From Stereocaulon alpinum (taxonomy: Eukaryota; Ascomycota; Lecanoromycetes; Lecanorales; Stereocaulaceae): a stretch of 64,000 nucleotides of DNA. Below, one piece after another: positions 36,143 to 46,258 of this stretch (positions are counted from its first letter, which is position 1; each line of letters opens with the position of its first letter). The notes under the pieces were generated by a model. The model ran no database searches. It worked only from the letters and a program-made list of their open reading frames with translations, and had not been told where the DNA came from. Location: assembly GCA_018257865.1 (NCBI GenBank), contig JAEUBA010000009.1, forward strand, positions 1 to 64,000, in the 5' to 3' direction. The position numbers and the translations under genes are program-made.

Positions 36143-36269
36143 GGGAAAAAAAGTATTGGCACCCTCTGCAACTTTTAGCATATAAAGAATCTTCACTTAG
36201 ACAACTCCTTAGTTATAGGTTTATGAAGAATGGCTTTAAGCTGTAGGGGTGCCAATATTTTTGTCTCCC
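36143..36269. mobile_element. MITE-like 127-bp element with inverted ends
   Basis: The left end reads GGGAAAAAAAGTATTGGCACCC and the reverse complement of the right end reads GGGAGACAAAAATATTGGCACC. The shared TATTGGCACCC core resembles termini of Tc1/mariner-type elements. No coding and no clear target duplication. It lies in the presumed promoter of the unknown gene at 35207-36031. Confidence 0.65.
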
Positions 36270-36674
36270 GCGAATAAATGCATGTGAATCTGAGTCACGA
36301 AACTTAAACCACTGCGCAACCAGGGAACCGGTCGATGTGACGCAACATTACTGTCCTCAGTGACTACAGCTCCAATCTACTATTCGAGTCGTAAGACTTG
36401 TGGAAGACAGTAGGCGGGTGTTTCTGCAGCCATTCGTAAGGCTTCAGTATATTCTATGTGATTAGGTACATACCTCACCCTTAGCTCCTTTCGTGACCTT
36501 GTGTCCATTGCGATTGAAGGGGCATGTAAGGATGGTGTCCATGGTGCACTGGCTTGTCTCCCTTGAGCGTTTTCTTGGGGAACGGGCCCTTGCGTTGCGA
36601 AAATCTAGAATTGGAAATTTGAAAAGTTGCGGGGTTTCGAGGGAATTGTTCAAATGCGCTGCCGTATCACCGCC
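36270..36674. other. Intergenic region, no gene supported
   Basis: Overlapping short open frames occur on both strands at 36462-36780, but none has a recognisable domain or a convincing splice structure. Confidence 0.45.
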
Positions 36675-36865
36675 GCCCAGCTACATCTATACTCACTGTC
36701 AGAAGCCTAGGATAGGGCGGGGCCGGAAGTTGGAAGGTAGGAGGCAGCAGCTTGGCAGCTTAGGGAGGCTGGATCTATGAGTCTATCCTAGAGTCATCCC
36801 CCCGAGTGGAGATGACGTATGCAGGAGGTCTGCTAATTAGGAGATATCCTCCTTCCTAGGCGCTA
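36675..36865. repeat. Dispersed short repeat, copy B
   Basis: It shares CTATACTCACTGTCAGAAG, GGATCTATGAGTCTAT and GCAGGAGGTCTGCTAATTAGGAGA (small differences) with copy A at 34086-34420. It is uninterrupted, so it shows the empty insertion site for both the Copia element and the 172-bp solo LTR. Function is unknown. Confidence 0.7.
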
Positions 36866-37522
36866 TCCTCCTCTCATCCTCCTTCTTCTTCCGCCTCACC
36901 GCCGCGTCAGCTTATTGCAGCTTCCTTTCCGCCTTCTCTACCGCCTTCCTACTATCCCGCGCTAGTGGGTGTCCGAATGGATGCCCTGCATACCCGTTAG
37001 ACGAAGAGTATGAGTGTTGGCTCATCAAATGTACTGCTCTTTTCTTCTACATGCCGAGAACCTACTGTGCCCAAGTGTTGAATGCATGCATGGCCTAAGC
37101 TTTTGGGCATGGAAAAGGCTGCCTGACTTTCGCGCTCCACTCGAGCTGCTGCAATAACAAATTTGAACGGACTAATCTCTAATCGTGAACTCGGTTGCCT
37201 AAACAGGTATCGTACTTCGTGTTGGGTAGACCACACTTGGATGAGGCATTTGTCTGGAAGGAGTTCAAATTTCGGCATTCAAGTAATTTGGCAGCAGCAG
37301 CTCAGGTGTGTGATTAGTTCATGCATTCAATTGGCTATGCACTATATCTCGAAGGGACATCTGCACCTGCAAAACAATAACATCATCTCGAAGACTTTAG
37401 CACCGGCATTTCAGTGGTCTGATGAAGAGCTGACTGCAGGCTTCTCACCAGACGGAGACATCGACATCCTGCGGCCTTAATTGACAACAAAGTATTACCG
37501 TGGCGTCAACATTTCCGAAGCT
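36866..37522. other. Intergenic region, no gene supported
   Basis: A CT-rich run occurs at about 36860-36955. Open frames on both strands at 36997-37480 show no domain, and no splice model extends them. The right end is the 3' flank of the Hsp70-like gene. Confidence 0.45.
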
Positions 37523-39582
37523 CTACACATACTCTGCAGTAACGCTAGCATACTTGACCGATTTATACACCAAAGCATACTTCGTCTCTGCACTGTAGTA
37601 AGTCATCTCGATCTCATAGTAGATGACATAGTACATCAGGCCGTCCTTCCCCATCTTTTGAGTTAGCTCAACCACAGGAATGCAGCTCAGATCAGCCGTC
37701 AGCCGGGCGAGGTGTTTGACCGCGGATCCTTCCTTGTAGATAGGAGCACCTTTATCGTCAGGATCAGAAAATTCGAGAATATCCTGCGCAACCGTCTGGC
37801 GTGGCCCATCGGAAACCTTCCACACCTTGTGGTACTTGCGAATAAATGCCCGGTCTTCGGTCACTGGGCTGCCCTTGGTGATGAACCAGCTCATGTCGAA
37901 GACTTTGAGCTCGCCATCATAATCATCCCTGTGAAAGCTGTCAGGAGGGTATCAAGCCAGTACAAAGAGTCTGCTACTCACCACCAGCTAGTGTCCTTCA
38001 TATGTTTGCTACTGTCATACTTGCTCATGATCTCAGTCCCGTAATGCTTCCTCGCAGATCTTGAGGCCACTTTAACCCTCTCGGTTTCTGGCTCCAGTTG
38101 GCTGAGTCCCTTCATAAGAGCCCCTCTCACTACGGCGGTCCAGCCGTTCGGAGGCTGCATCACTTCGATCCCAGCATCGATGGAAGCTCGTACCATCTCA
38201 CGAAGATAAGCATTCTGGCCGAAGCCACCGACCATGAGAACCGCTTTGACCTTCTTGTTGGTGGCAGCAATCTGTCCGCGAACCAAAGCCACAACTTCGT
38301 CTACCACGGGATCGAAGATCTTCTTGACATCAGTTCCAGACATCTTCAGTTTGCCCCTCCGAACGCCCTGGGCAGCATCGTCCGCCAAGCCAGGCACTGT
38401 ATACGTGAGCTGAGGCCCGGAATGATTAAAGGCTTACAGGTACCTACCAGGAATGATGAACTCCTCATACGCGCCACCTCGAAACGCTTTCTTAGTGACA
38501 AGATCGAATCTCTTCATAGCATCCTCAACCACCTCCTCGTCCCATTCCTCGTTCAGGCTTAATTTGTCCACAATGAACTTCTGGAATATCCGGTTTAGGA
38601 ATGTGCTCCCACAAAGGCGACCGGATCCGTTAGCTGCCTCTGCAACCTTCAGAATTGGTTTCAGTTCCGTGACAGTATAGGAGATCAGATCAACAGTACC
38701 ACCTCCAGCATCGCAAAGCACAAAAGTATCGCCGACTTGGATGCTGTGCGGATCCATAGCATGGAGCGCATATATCGCAGCAGCTTCTGGTTCGGAGATG
38801 ATCTGAAGTCCCTTACCCATCCCAGCACGTTCTGCACACGCGCGCGTTTTGGCTTGGGCTGCATCTGACCAGACGGCTGGCACGGTTATGATGTACTCGA
38901 TGGGGGTACTTCGCAAGATGCTTGAGGGTAATTTGAACTTGAGGACTTCTTCAGTGTGGCTGCGGAGAGCAGCGAGGTAGTCTGTGCACAGGTTTTCGCT
39001 CGATGCGCTGTAGCCGGGTGGTAGGGCGTGCTGGTCTGGGAATTGTCTGCTCAGGTCGGAGATGCCTCGCGATTGTGAGGGGTCGAGGTCGAGCTTAAAC
39101 CATTGATGACGGAGACCGTAGTCATCGACTTGAAAACCCCATTTGCACTCGCCATGTTCGTATCTTAGCTCACTAGTAATGCTCTCAGCCTCATTGACTC
39201 ATATGTGGTCAGCATTCATCCACGCAGCCGTGGGCATGATACTAGTCGACAAATGAACACAGTCACCGCTCCAAGGATCGTCTAAGCTGCGCAAGGATGA
39301 AATGCTTACGTTGGGACTTTGTCGCTGCTAACGCCTTCCAAGCCACCAGTTGTAGCATCCGGCCACTGTATGATAACAGACTGGACGTCCGGCTAATGGA
39401 GTAAGTCAGCACCAACATACGTAAACATTGAATGCTTGCAACAAGTAGCATACCCTACGCGTCTGCGCCCAAGCTACACCAGAGAAAGTGGTGCCGAAGT
39501 CGACAGCTACAAGGAGTTTTCGATCTGCTGTGCTGTCATCTTGGACTTGCAGGCTGGATAGGTCGGAAGTCACTTTTTCCAT
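37523..39582 (-). CDS. Hsp70-like ATPase (HSPA12-type actin-fold protein)
   Basis: Five exons (39582-39454, 39392-39310, 39172-38448, 38396-37982, 37937-37523) give 588 aa with no stop. The nucleotide-binding fold is complete: phosphate-1 motif VAVDFGTTFSGVA (about 26-38), phosphate-2 motif LCDAGGGTVDLISY (about 225-238) and adenosine motif MVGGFGQNAYL (about 365-375). The C-terminal part lacks the standard Hsp70 peptide-binding domain and ends in a beta-rich region, as in the expanded fungal HSPA12-like family. All four introns (61, 137, 51 and 44 bp) are GT-AG. Role is unknown; such proteins are numerous in filamentous fungi and are not general chaperones. The 1.2-kb inverted-repeat element begins about 330 bp upstream of its ATG. 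Confidence 0.9.
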
Positions 39583-39910
39583 GATCGTACGTGCAACTGC
39601 GAGAGATGTGTAATTGAGGTGGTGTCTGGTTAGATCTGATATGGTCAGGATTGCAGGATTAAAAGACGATGGAACGAGTTGTCAAGAAGGCTTGGGTCAG
39701 CCTGAGATTCAGTCCTAGTCGACCAATCCACGTTGGGGCTGAACATGATAATTTAGGCTTGGCTTTGGCGGATAAGTCTGCGCTGTTCCGGCATACTCGA
39801 ATGGATCAGCTCGGTCACGATAAGGAACTGCACTTTGCTGAGACGCGATTGGCTTCGCTGCTGTCCACCTGACAAACCTGACAAGAGGGCGCAATGCAGG
39901 TTAATACGTA

Positions 39911-41124
39911 GTTACGGTGTGCCGCAATGGGCAATTAGTCACATCAAATATTTTGAACTTTATCTTGAACTTTTATTTCTCAAACCTAAACCACCGCATT
40001 TGCAATTATCAACAATCTAGCAACCACACCACCACTAGCTATCTAATTATCTACAGCGCGCATAATATAGCTTGTCTAATAGTACTCTATCAAAATCCTG
40101 CCTCTTATCCTAATAGCGCCGCGTATAATTGACCTAGACTCCTACTAAGAATAGATCCTCGATGCCTATAATGGGGGTACTACCGCTGGGGATATCCTCG
40201 TCCAATTGCATAAGCATTGCCCTACAGTCAGTTGAAAGACACTAAAATAGGGACTTATCTAGGGCTTCTATATTATATTGCTATCGCTGTAGACCGTGTT
40301 ATTATTATTGATATTCTTTGTGGCAAAGTGGCATATGTTGAAGAGTAGTATAGAATGCGCCTGCTTTTCTGACAATAGAATTGTCTAATTAATCAACTAA
40401 TCCTTCCTAAGTAGTGTTCCTCTATACAGTCTCCAGCTTCTCAGCTGTTTCTGGTACGGCTAGGCTAATACCGCTGCCTCTAAGTCTGCTGCTATCGACT
40501 GTAGGCCCTCCGCAACCTATATATCCATTATGTACGCTTGACAGCGGTATAGATCACTAAGCACTTACTACGCAGTACTTAGCTATATCGTAGCTACCAA
40601 CCGAGGCGCCAGTGACGTATAAGGACCTCTGTAGCAATGCGCATACATATGCCTGCAGGTGCACATCATAGGCGGGCCTTCCCTACCGCCAGCTGGGGCG
40701 GAGACCTAGACCATACAACAGCGGGGTGGAATCGCAACCCGCCTAGCCACTCGCAGACGTAGGATAGTATATAGAAGGAGGGCGGGAGGCTGGTAGGAGG
40801 TTATCTTAACTGTAGGGAGCAGTCAGCGCAGTCTACTATATATTGTTGGTGGAGATAATTAAAACATGAGCATTTCACCTATTTCCGGCGGCGACATGTA
40901 CGGTGGCGGTAGACGACGGCGCATAGTTCTGACCACTAGGAATGGTATATAGCGTGTAGAAACAACTATTTAAGTCGCGTAATAGATAGTCAATAGCTGG
41001 TGTTGGTGTAGTTACTGGATTATTGATAATTGCAAATGCGGTGGTTTAGGTTTGAGAAATAAAAGTTCAAGATAAAGTTCAAAATATTTGATGTGACTAA
41101 TTGCCCATTGCGGCACACCGTAAC
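39911..41124. mobile_element. Non-autonomous element with 102-bp perfect terminal inverted repeats
   Basis: Bases 39911-40012 are identical to the reverse complement of 41023-41124 over all 102 positions. Similarity continues inward with a few transitions for roughly another 30 bases. The termini read GTTACGGTGTGCCGC. The 1.0-kb interior has short frames only and no transposase. Neither arm carries RIP stops or RIP-biased composition, so insertion looks recent. I could not identify a clear target duplication. It occupies the shared upstream region of the Hsp70-like gene and the coiled-coil gene at 41339. Confidence 0.85.
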
Positions 41125-41338
41125 CAACTAGGTAAGCATGCTGCGACACGGGAAGTGCGGGGCAGTGGTAGGGCCGCAGCCAATTTCAGTTTGCAAGGCT
41201 GACCTCTAAGCCTCTACAGCGCAGAAAGTATATTCTGGCCTACTACCTCAGCTCGCTGGTTAGGCTGACACGGTCTCACGTAGTCCTTCGAGACTTCTAA
41301 GACCAACGTCCAAGAGACCGTGCTCTCAACGAGTCGGC

Positions 41339-43109
41339 ATGGAAAGACCACAAGAGATGAAGCAGATCAACAGCTCCGAGAAGGTCAGTCGTAGCATTTG
41401 AGAGTGCCGAAAGTACAAGCTGAGACTCTAGATCATCGCAAATGACGCGACCAAGTCAAGACTAGATGCTTCGTCAGAGACAGATAGCGAGGATGGCCTG
41501 AACTTGTATCAAGGTATTTTTACCTTCTCTCTTGCAATGACTAGATAGAAATTTTTGTTGACCCTATGATGTCTCCCAGGCGAGACTCGGCCAGCCAACA
41601 GGCCGCTAAAAGTTGATGATCAAGCAAGTGCTACGGAGACTAAGGGGAAACGTCGCTTTGTCAGGTCGAAAGACCCTACGGAGGAAGATCAGTCGAACCC
41701 GGATTATCACGAGCTCCAAGAGGCCTACGAATCCACGTGCCGAGAGCTCAAAGCTGCCCATCGTGACATACGAGACCAATCAATTGAGATTCGCGATCTC
41801 AAGCGCCAGAACACTCAATTACATGAACGCAATGCCACGCTACGGGAGCAAAACGAGCAATTCAAGGAAGCCCATCAAGCGCGTAGCGAAAAATTATCAA
41901 AGAGCGAGAAGGCCAAGTACATCGAGCACTTCAACGTGCTAGAAGATCACATTAGCCACCTTCAGCATGAAAGGCAGAAGCGAGACGCTCATATGGAATC
42001 ATTGACTGTGCAGACTCGAGAAGCGAACGAAGAGAAAATGACTCTGGAAGCAACTACTCGTAGATTACAGAGACAAGTCAGAGATCTCTCGAACAACTTG
42101 ACCGAGTGTAAAGATGACCTCTTAAGATTGCAACCGATAAGCCAAGTATCGGATAACGAGATATCTGATCAGTATGCCAATCTGGACCAGCAGATTTCTG
42201 GCTGGGTCGACGAGAAAACGGAAGACACGCAAGTCCTAGAGGAGCAGATTGAGAGAACCAGGTCTGTGGAAGATGTTCCCAAGCTTTTCAGGCAGTATGT
42301 AAGCAGTGATCTCTTGAAGCTCGCAAAGAAATTCCCCGAATGCCAACCGCTGCTGCTGAGATATCTGATCCATTGCTGCCTGGGAACCTTCATACTTGAC
42401 ACCGACGTCTACGTTTTCGGCCTAGACGCTCGGAATATCGCGCTACTTCAGGGTATGGAAGAAGGCATGAGGTTGCTCGAGCCGCGTCGTGGTGAGCAAA
42501 GACTCCCCCATAGAAGATGGAATTCCTAACAAGTAAGCAGAGACGGCGGCATTGCGCCAGTGGAGATCTGAGACCCTCCAAGGCCTGCTCAGAATGGATA
42601 GTTTCGCTGCCGAGCAACAACGACAAGGAGAATTGGTCTCACAAACCCTGCATGAAGCACTTTCAGCTCTGATGATCGAAAGTCTCGGAGGTTGGGAGGA
42701 GATCCACAAGCAATTCGTACTGCCTGCGATTCAACTTTCTGTGAAGTTGCGGCTCTCCACAACCGACTACCGGCTAGCATCTCGCCGCTTTGCAAAAGAG
42801 GCTGGTCAAGGCTCTAAAGTCTTCGTGCACGAAATCAAAGACTCCAGCATGATCGACATAGCCACGCAGAAGATCATTAGGCCAGACAGCAATCTCAAAG
42901 TAGCGGACGATGGCCGGATTGGACAAGAAATGCTCGTTTTAACGCCAGCACTACTTCGAGATCAGAAGGATGGGACATCCGGAATTCTCATCTGCAAGCC
43001 TACGATACTGGTAAAACTAGATGAGCCTATGGGCAAGCGGAGCCGTGGAGTCAGAGCCTTGGCATCTTGGACACCAGGTTGGTTTGGCAGTGACGCTGCT
43101 GCGGGCTAA
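41339..43109 (+). CDS. Coiled-coil protein of a filamentous-fungal family, function unknown
   Basis: Four exons (41339-41383, 41432-41513, 41580-42491, 42541-43109) give 535 aa with no stop. The N-terminus is acidic and Ser-rich. About residues 75-215 form a long coiled coil rich in Glu, Lys and Arg (for example LKRQNTQLHERNATLREQNE). A globular C-terminal half carries ISGWVDEKTEDTQ, LGTFILDTDVYVFGLDARN, LRQWRSETLQGL and DGRIGQEMLVLTP. I recall this architecture as a recurrent uncharacterised family in dothideomycetes, but cannot name it. The last intron has a TCCTAAC-type branch point. It has no visible membrane segment or enzyme motif. It is transcribed in the same direction as the CCCH gene 0.7 kb downstream. 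Confidence 0.75.
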
Positions 43110-43845
43110 TGAAGCTTCGTTGCTTGCTGTACAGGGGTCGGACGCTGCTTAAAGTCCGTTGGGCGCAAATTGCAAGGTTTCAAGAACGATGAAGTAGGTC
43201 CGGAAAGATGGTCGCATCAAGGGATTCGTATTAGTATTGTTGCAGCAGTTACTATATTCCTTATCGTCTGAGAACCCTTGTCACCTATTCTTTTGCTAGG
43301 TTCTTCGCTCCAGGTTCACCACACGTCATCTCGGATTTCCTCTAGCGCTCTGCGGCCAGTAATGAAATGCTTTTCTGCTAGCTCTTCAAGCTTGCGAGGT
43401 GATTCCACTTGTCTTGGGTCATGAAAAGCCACGACCGTCGTTCACTACTACAGGTGCTTCCACTCATTCCTTGCGCAACTGCGGTGGCCGTCGCCATCAA
43501 CGTTCTTACGTGTCTGAGAGTCCCTGTTGTCGTCATGATGGGGCTCTCTCCGTATAGAAGCTGAGACTTGAGCAGGTAATACAAGATAGGTGTTGGCCGG
43601 TGAACCAAACGCCATGCTTGGTGACAGCGTCAATTTCGAGAAGATTTCGAGAAGTCTTCCCGAAGGTTCTAGTAAGGAACTTGAACTGAGTAGGGAGGTG
43701 TGGCGAAGTTGTACAGAGGAAGGAAAGCATCGGATGTTGTTGCCTAATCGGGGTAGCCGCTAAAACAGCAACACCAAACATTGTAGCTAATTTGTTGGCC
43801 CACCTCAGTTGCGGCGGCAACACCCCAACGCTATTGCTGCACACA
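43110..43845. other. Intergenic region, no gene supported
   Basis: Minus-strand open frames at 43378-43844 exist but show no family resemblance and overlap the presumed promoter of the CCCH gene. No repeat is seen. Confidence 0.5.
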
Positions 43846-46030
43846 ATGGAAGATCTCAGGGAGCTGTCTCATGAGCTGTCTATCGTGGGAGGTACCAGAC
43901 CTGTCGAAATACAGCGACAGCCACTGCACGATCACCAAGCCGGCTCTTTCACCTCCCTGACTAACGAACCGGGGGTACTAGCTAATTTCAAAGAACAGAC
44001 CGGACCTGATGAGCATGGTTATTATCACCACTTTCGCAACAGCGTCCCAGCTATTGCTACCACTGATAGAGACACCAGTAATCACATCACTGAGATCAAA
44101 GTGACCCCGAGTACCTCTCCTTCCCGTCTTACCCAGCTCATTGGCAATAATGTCTCGGACCAGGATTCTAGCAAACGCACTGACGACGATGAGACTTCTG
44201 GGAACCGCATACCAGCTCTTGACATCTGGTCTGCGTCCAATGGGATTAGCTACCATAGGACAGCAAGGTATCGCGATGGTTCGGAAGGGAATGAGGGCCA
44301 CGATGTAAGCGAGCGAGTGGGCTCTGCCCAAGAGCAATACGTACAGAATTTCGATGATGAACGTTCAAGCCTGAGAGCAGATAACTCTCAGCGGAATGAA
44401 GCTGTCAGTAGGGAACAGCGTTTCGCTCAGTGTTTGAAAGCATTGCATCAGCAAGACATGCAGAGGGACGAATACCTCACCGTGAGCTCTCGTCCACAAC
44501 TATTGTGGAATGATCCTGACTCAGCTCTAGCATCTCCAGCAAGAAAACACAAATCTTCGAAACGCCTTCAATTTGCAGCTTCGGACCGAAATGTTGCCAG
44601 ACTATTCGAGTTCTAACCCACGTGCGGAAGCTGCAGAACGGAGATTCCTTGAGGCTCACAAGGCAACGGTAAATTCAAAAGAGGCAACAGTGCGTCGCAA
44701 TGCTGATTGAATCACCATGCCAGAACACCAACCCGTTCGTATACGTGCTTATTGACGGTGAAGGTTACAACGTAAGCCTACTGCCAGGAACCTACTCGAC
44801 GTGCATGTATGCTAACAGGTGGTCACAGATCCATGAGGGCTTTCTCAAAAATGGCAAAGCGGGAGGAGAAGGACTAGCAAGTCATCTAAGGGAAGAGGTG
44901 TCAAGCCTGTTGCAGTCCAACATGGACGCCAGTAATTGGAAGATCATGGTCGGCTTCTACATCGATGTTGGCACTATTTTCGCAAGATGTGTCAGCGCCG
45001 ATGTTGGAATCACTGAAGATTGCCTTCGTGAATTCGTTTGCGGCTTCAACCAAGCCCAGCCCTTGTTCGATCTGGTCGACGTAGGCCGTGGAAGAGAACA
45101 GACGGTTTTGAGGATCCAAGGTACAAAGATCCACCTGCACGGGTCTGTAGGTCTAGCTACTAACACATGCTTTCAATCATGCCAGGCCTATTTCAACTTT
45201 ACGTGGAAAATGTCCATTGTAAGCAGATAATCTTCGGTTGCTGCCATGAAAGCACATACGTCACCGTGTTAGAGCCGTACATGGACAACCCTTTGGCCGT
45301 GTCCCGAGTGAACCTACTCAGATCTTGCCCGCATGACGATTACTACAACGCTTTGCCGTTTGAATTAGTTGAATTTGTCAGTGTGTTCCAGTCTGAAAAT
45401 CTCAGGGAGATCAACGTCCCGGTCGATACCTCCGAGCCTCCTGTGGATGACAGCGTCAATCTTTGCTCGCAACACCAGGAGAGCGCTACTTCGGGCGATG
45501 ACTCAGGTCAAGATAGCACAAACATGCAGACTATATACGATTGGCAAGCTGTAGCGAACAAGAACATCAACGTGCGAGGTCTAAACACTCCACGTCCACC
45601 ACGTCCGCAAATTCAAACCCAGGGTTCAGGACAGCAAATCACCTGGGGGCCTAGTGACAAGGCGATTCTGCTCAACGTCAATAATCAACGAGTCGACACT
45701 TTCCTAGGCGAGCTTGATGACGAAGTCCATGAAAGTATGCTTGAGCGCATGGATGAGCGAGATTTTTGCATATGGCATCATCTCAAAGGCATTTGTTACA
45801 ACAGAACCTGCAAGTTCCGCCACGGGGGGCTGAGCAAGGCTGAATTGGTCGTGCTCATAGTGTATGTCAGAGCAAGAAAGCCATGTGAAACTGGCTCGGG
45901 CTGTCGCAGAGCTGGATGCCATCGAGGACACCTCTGCCCTCGCCAGCCGGGCTGTGAACAAGGGGAATTCTGTCCTTTCTATGGGGTTCACGATGTCGAT
46001 ACAACGGCGGTCAAGGTGTGGCAGTTATAA
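43846..46030 (+). CDS. CCCH-type zinc-finger protein with fungal DUF domain
   Basis: Four exons (43846-44481, 44531-44668, 44724-45120, 45186-46030) give 671 aa with no stop. A disordered, acidic N-terminal 190 residues leads into a short coiled coil (HLQQENTNLRNAFNLQLR). The conserved fungal domain follows, opening PFVYVLIDGEGYN and containing FNQAQPLFDLVDVGRGRE and KQIIFGCCHESTYVTVLEPY. The C-terminus has a C-x8-C-x4-C-x3-H finger (CIWHHLKGIC to FRH) and a second Cys/His-rich cluster ending in GEFCPFYGVH. Such fingers usually bind RNA; the domain before them looks NYN/nuclease-like in relatives, which is inference. ATG context CACAATGG is good. Its 3' end converges on MED13, 228 bp away. 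Confidence 0.85.
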
Positions 46031-46258
46031 TAATGCTTGTCGTACCCAGAGGTTACGTATGATGTGGGATCGATTGCAATAACGGTCCAGCAACGCCGAG
46101 ATTTTCTTCATAGTAATATGGGATCTAACCCAGGAGCAAGGTCGAGCCCAATTGGGCTGGTTGTTAATGAGGAAACGTCGTCAACTTCTTTCTCTGAGCC
46201 TATCTCAAGCGATGGAGTGTGCACGTTCATTGATACATTAAACCGCGTGCTCCAGTCT

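Noticed and set aside
36462..37480. Several frames of 60-105 codons on both strands
   Set aside because: No domains, no consistent exon chain, partly inside a dispersed repeat.
43378..43844. Minus-strand frames of 61-103 codons upstream of the CCCH gene
   Set aside because: They overlap its promoter, have no homology I recognise and begin mostly at non-ATG codons.
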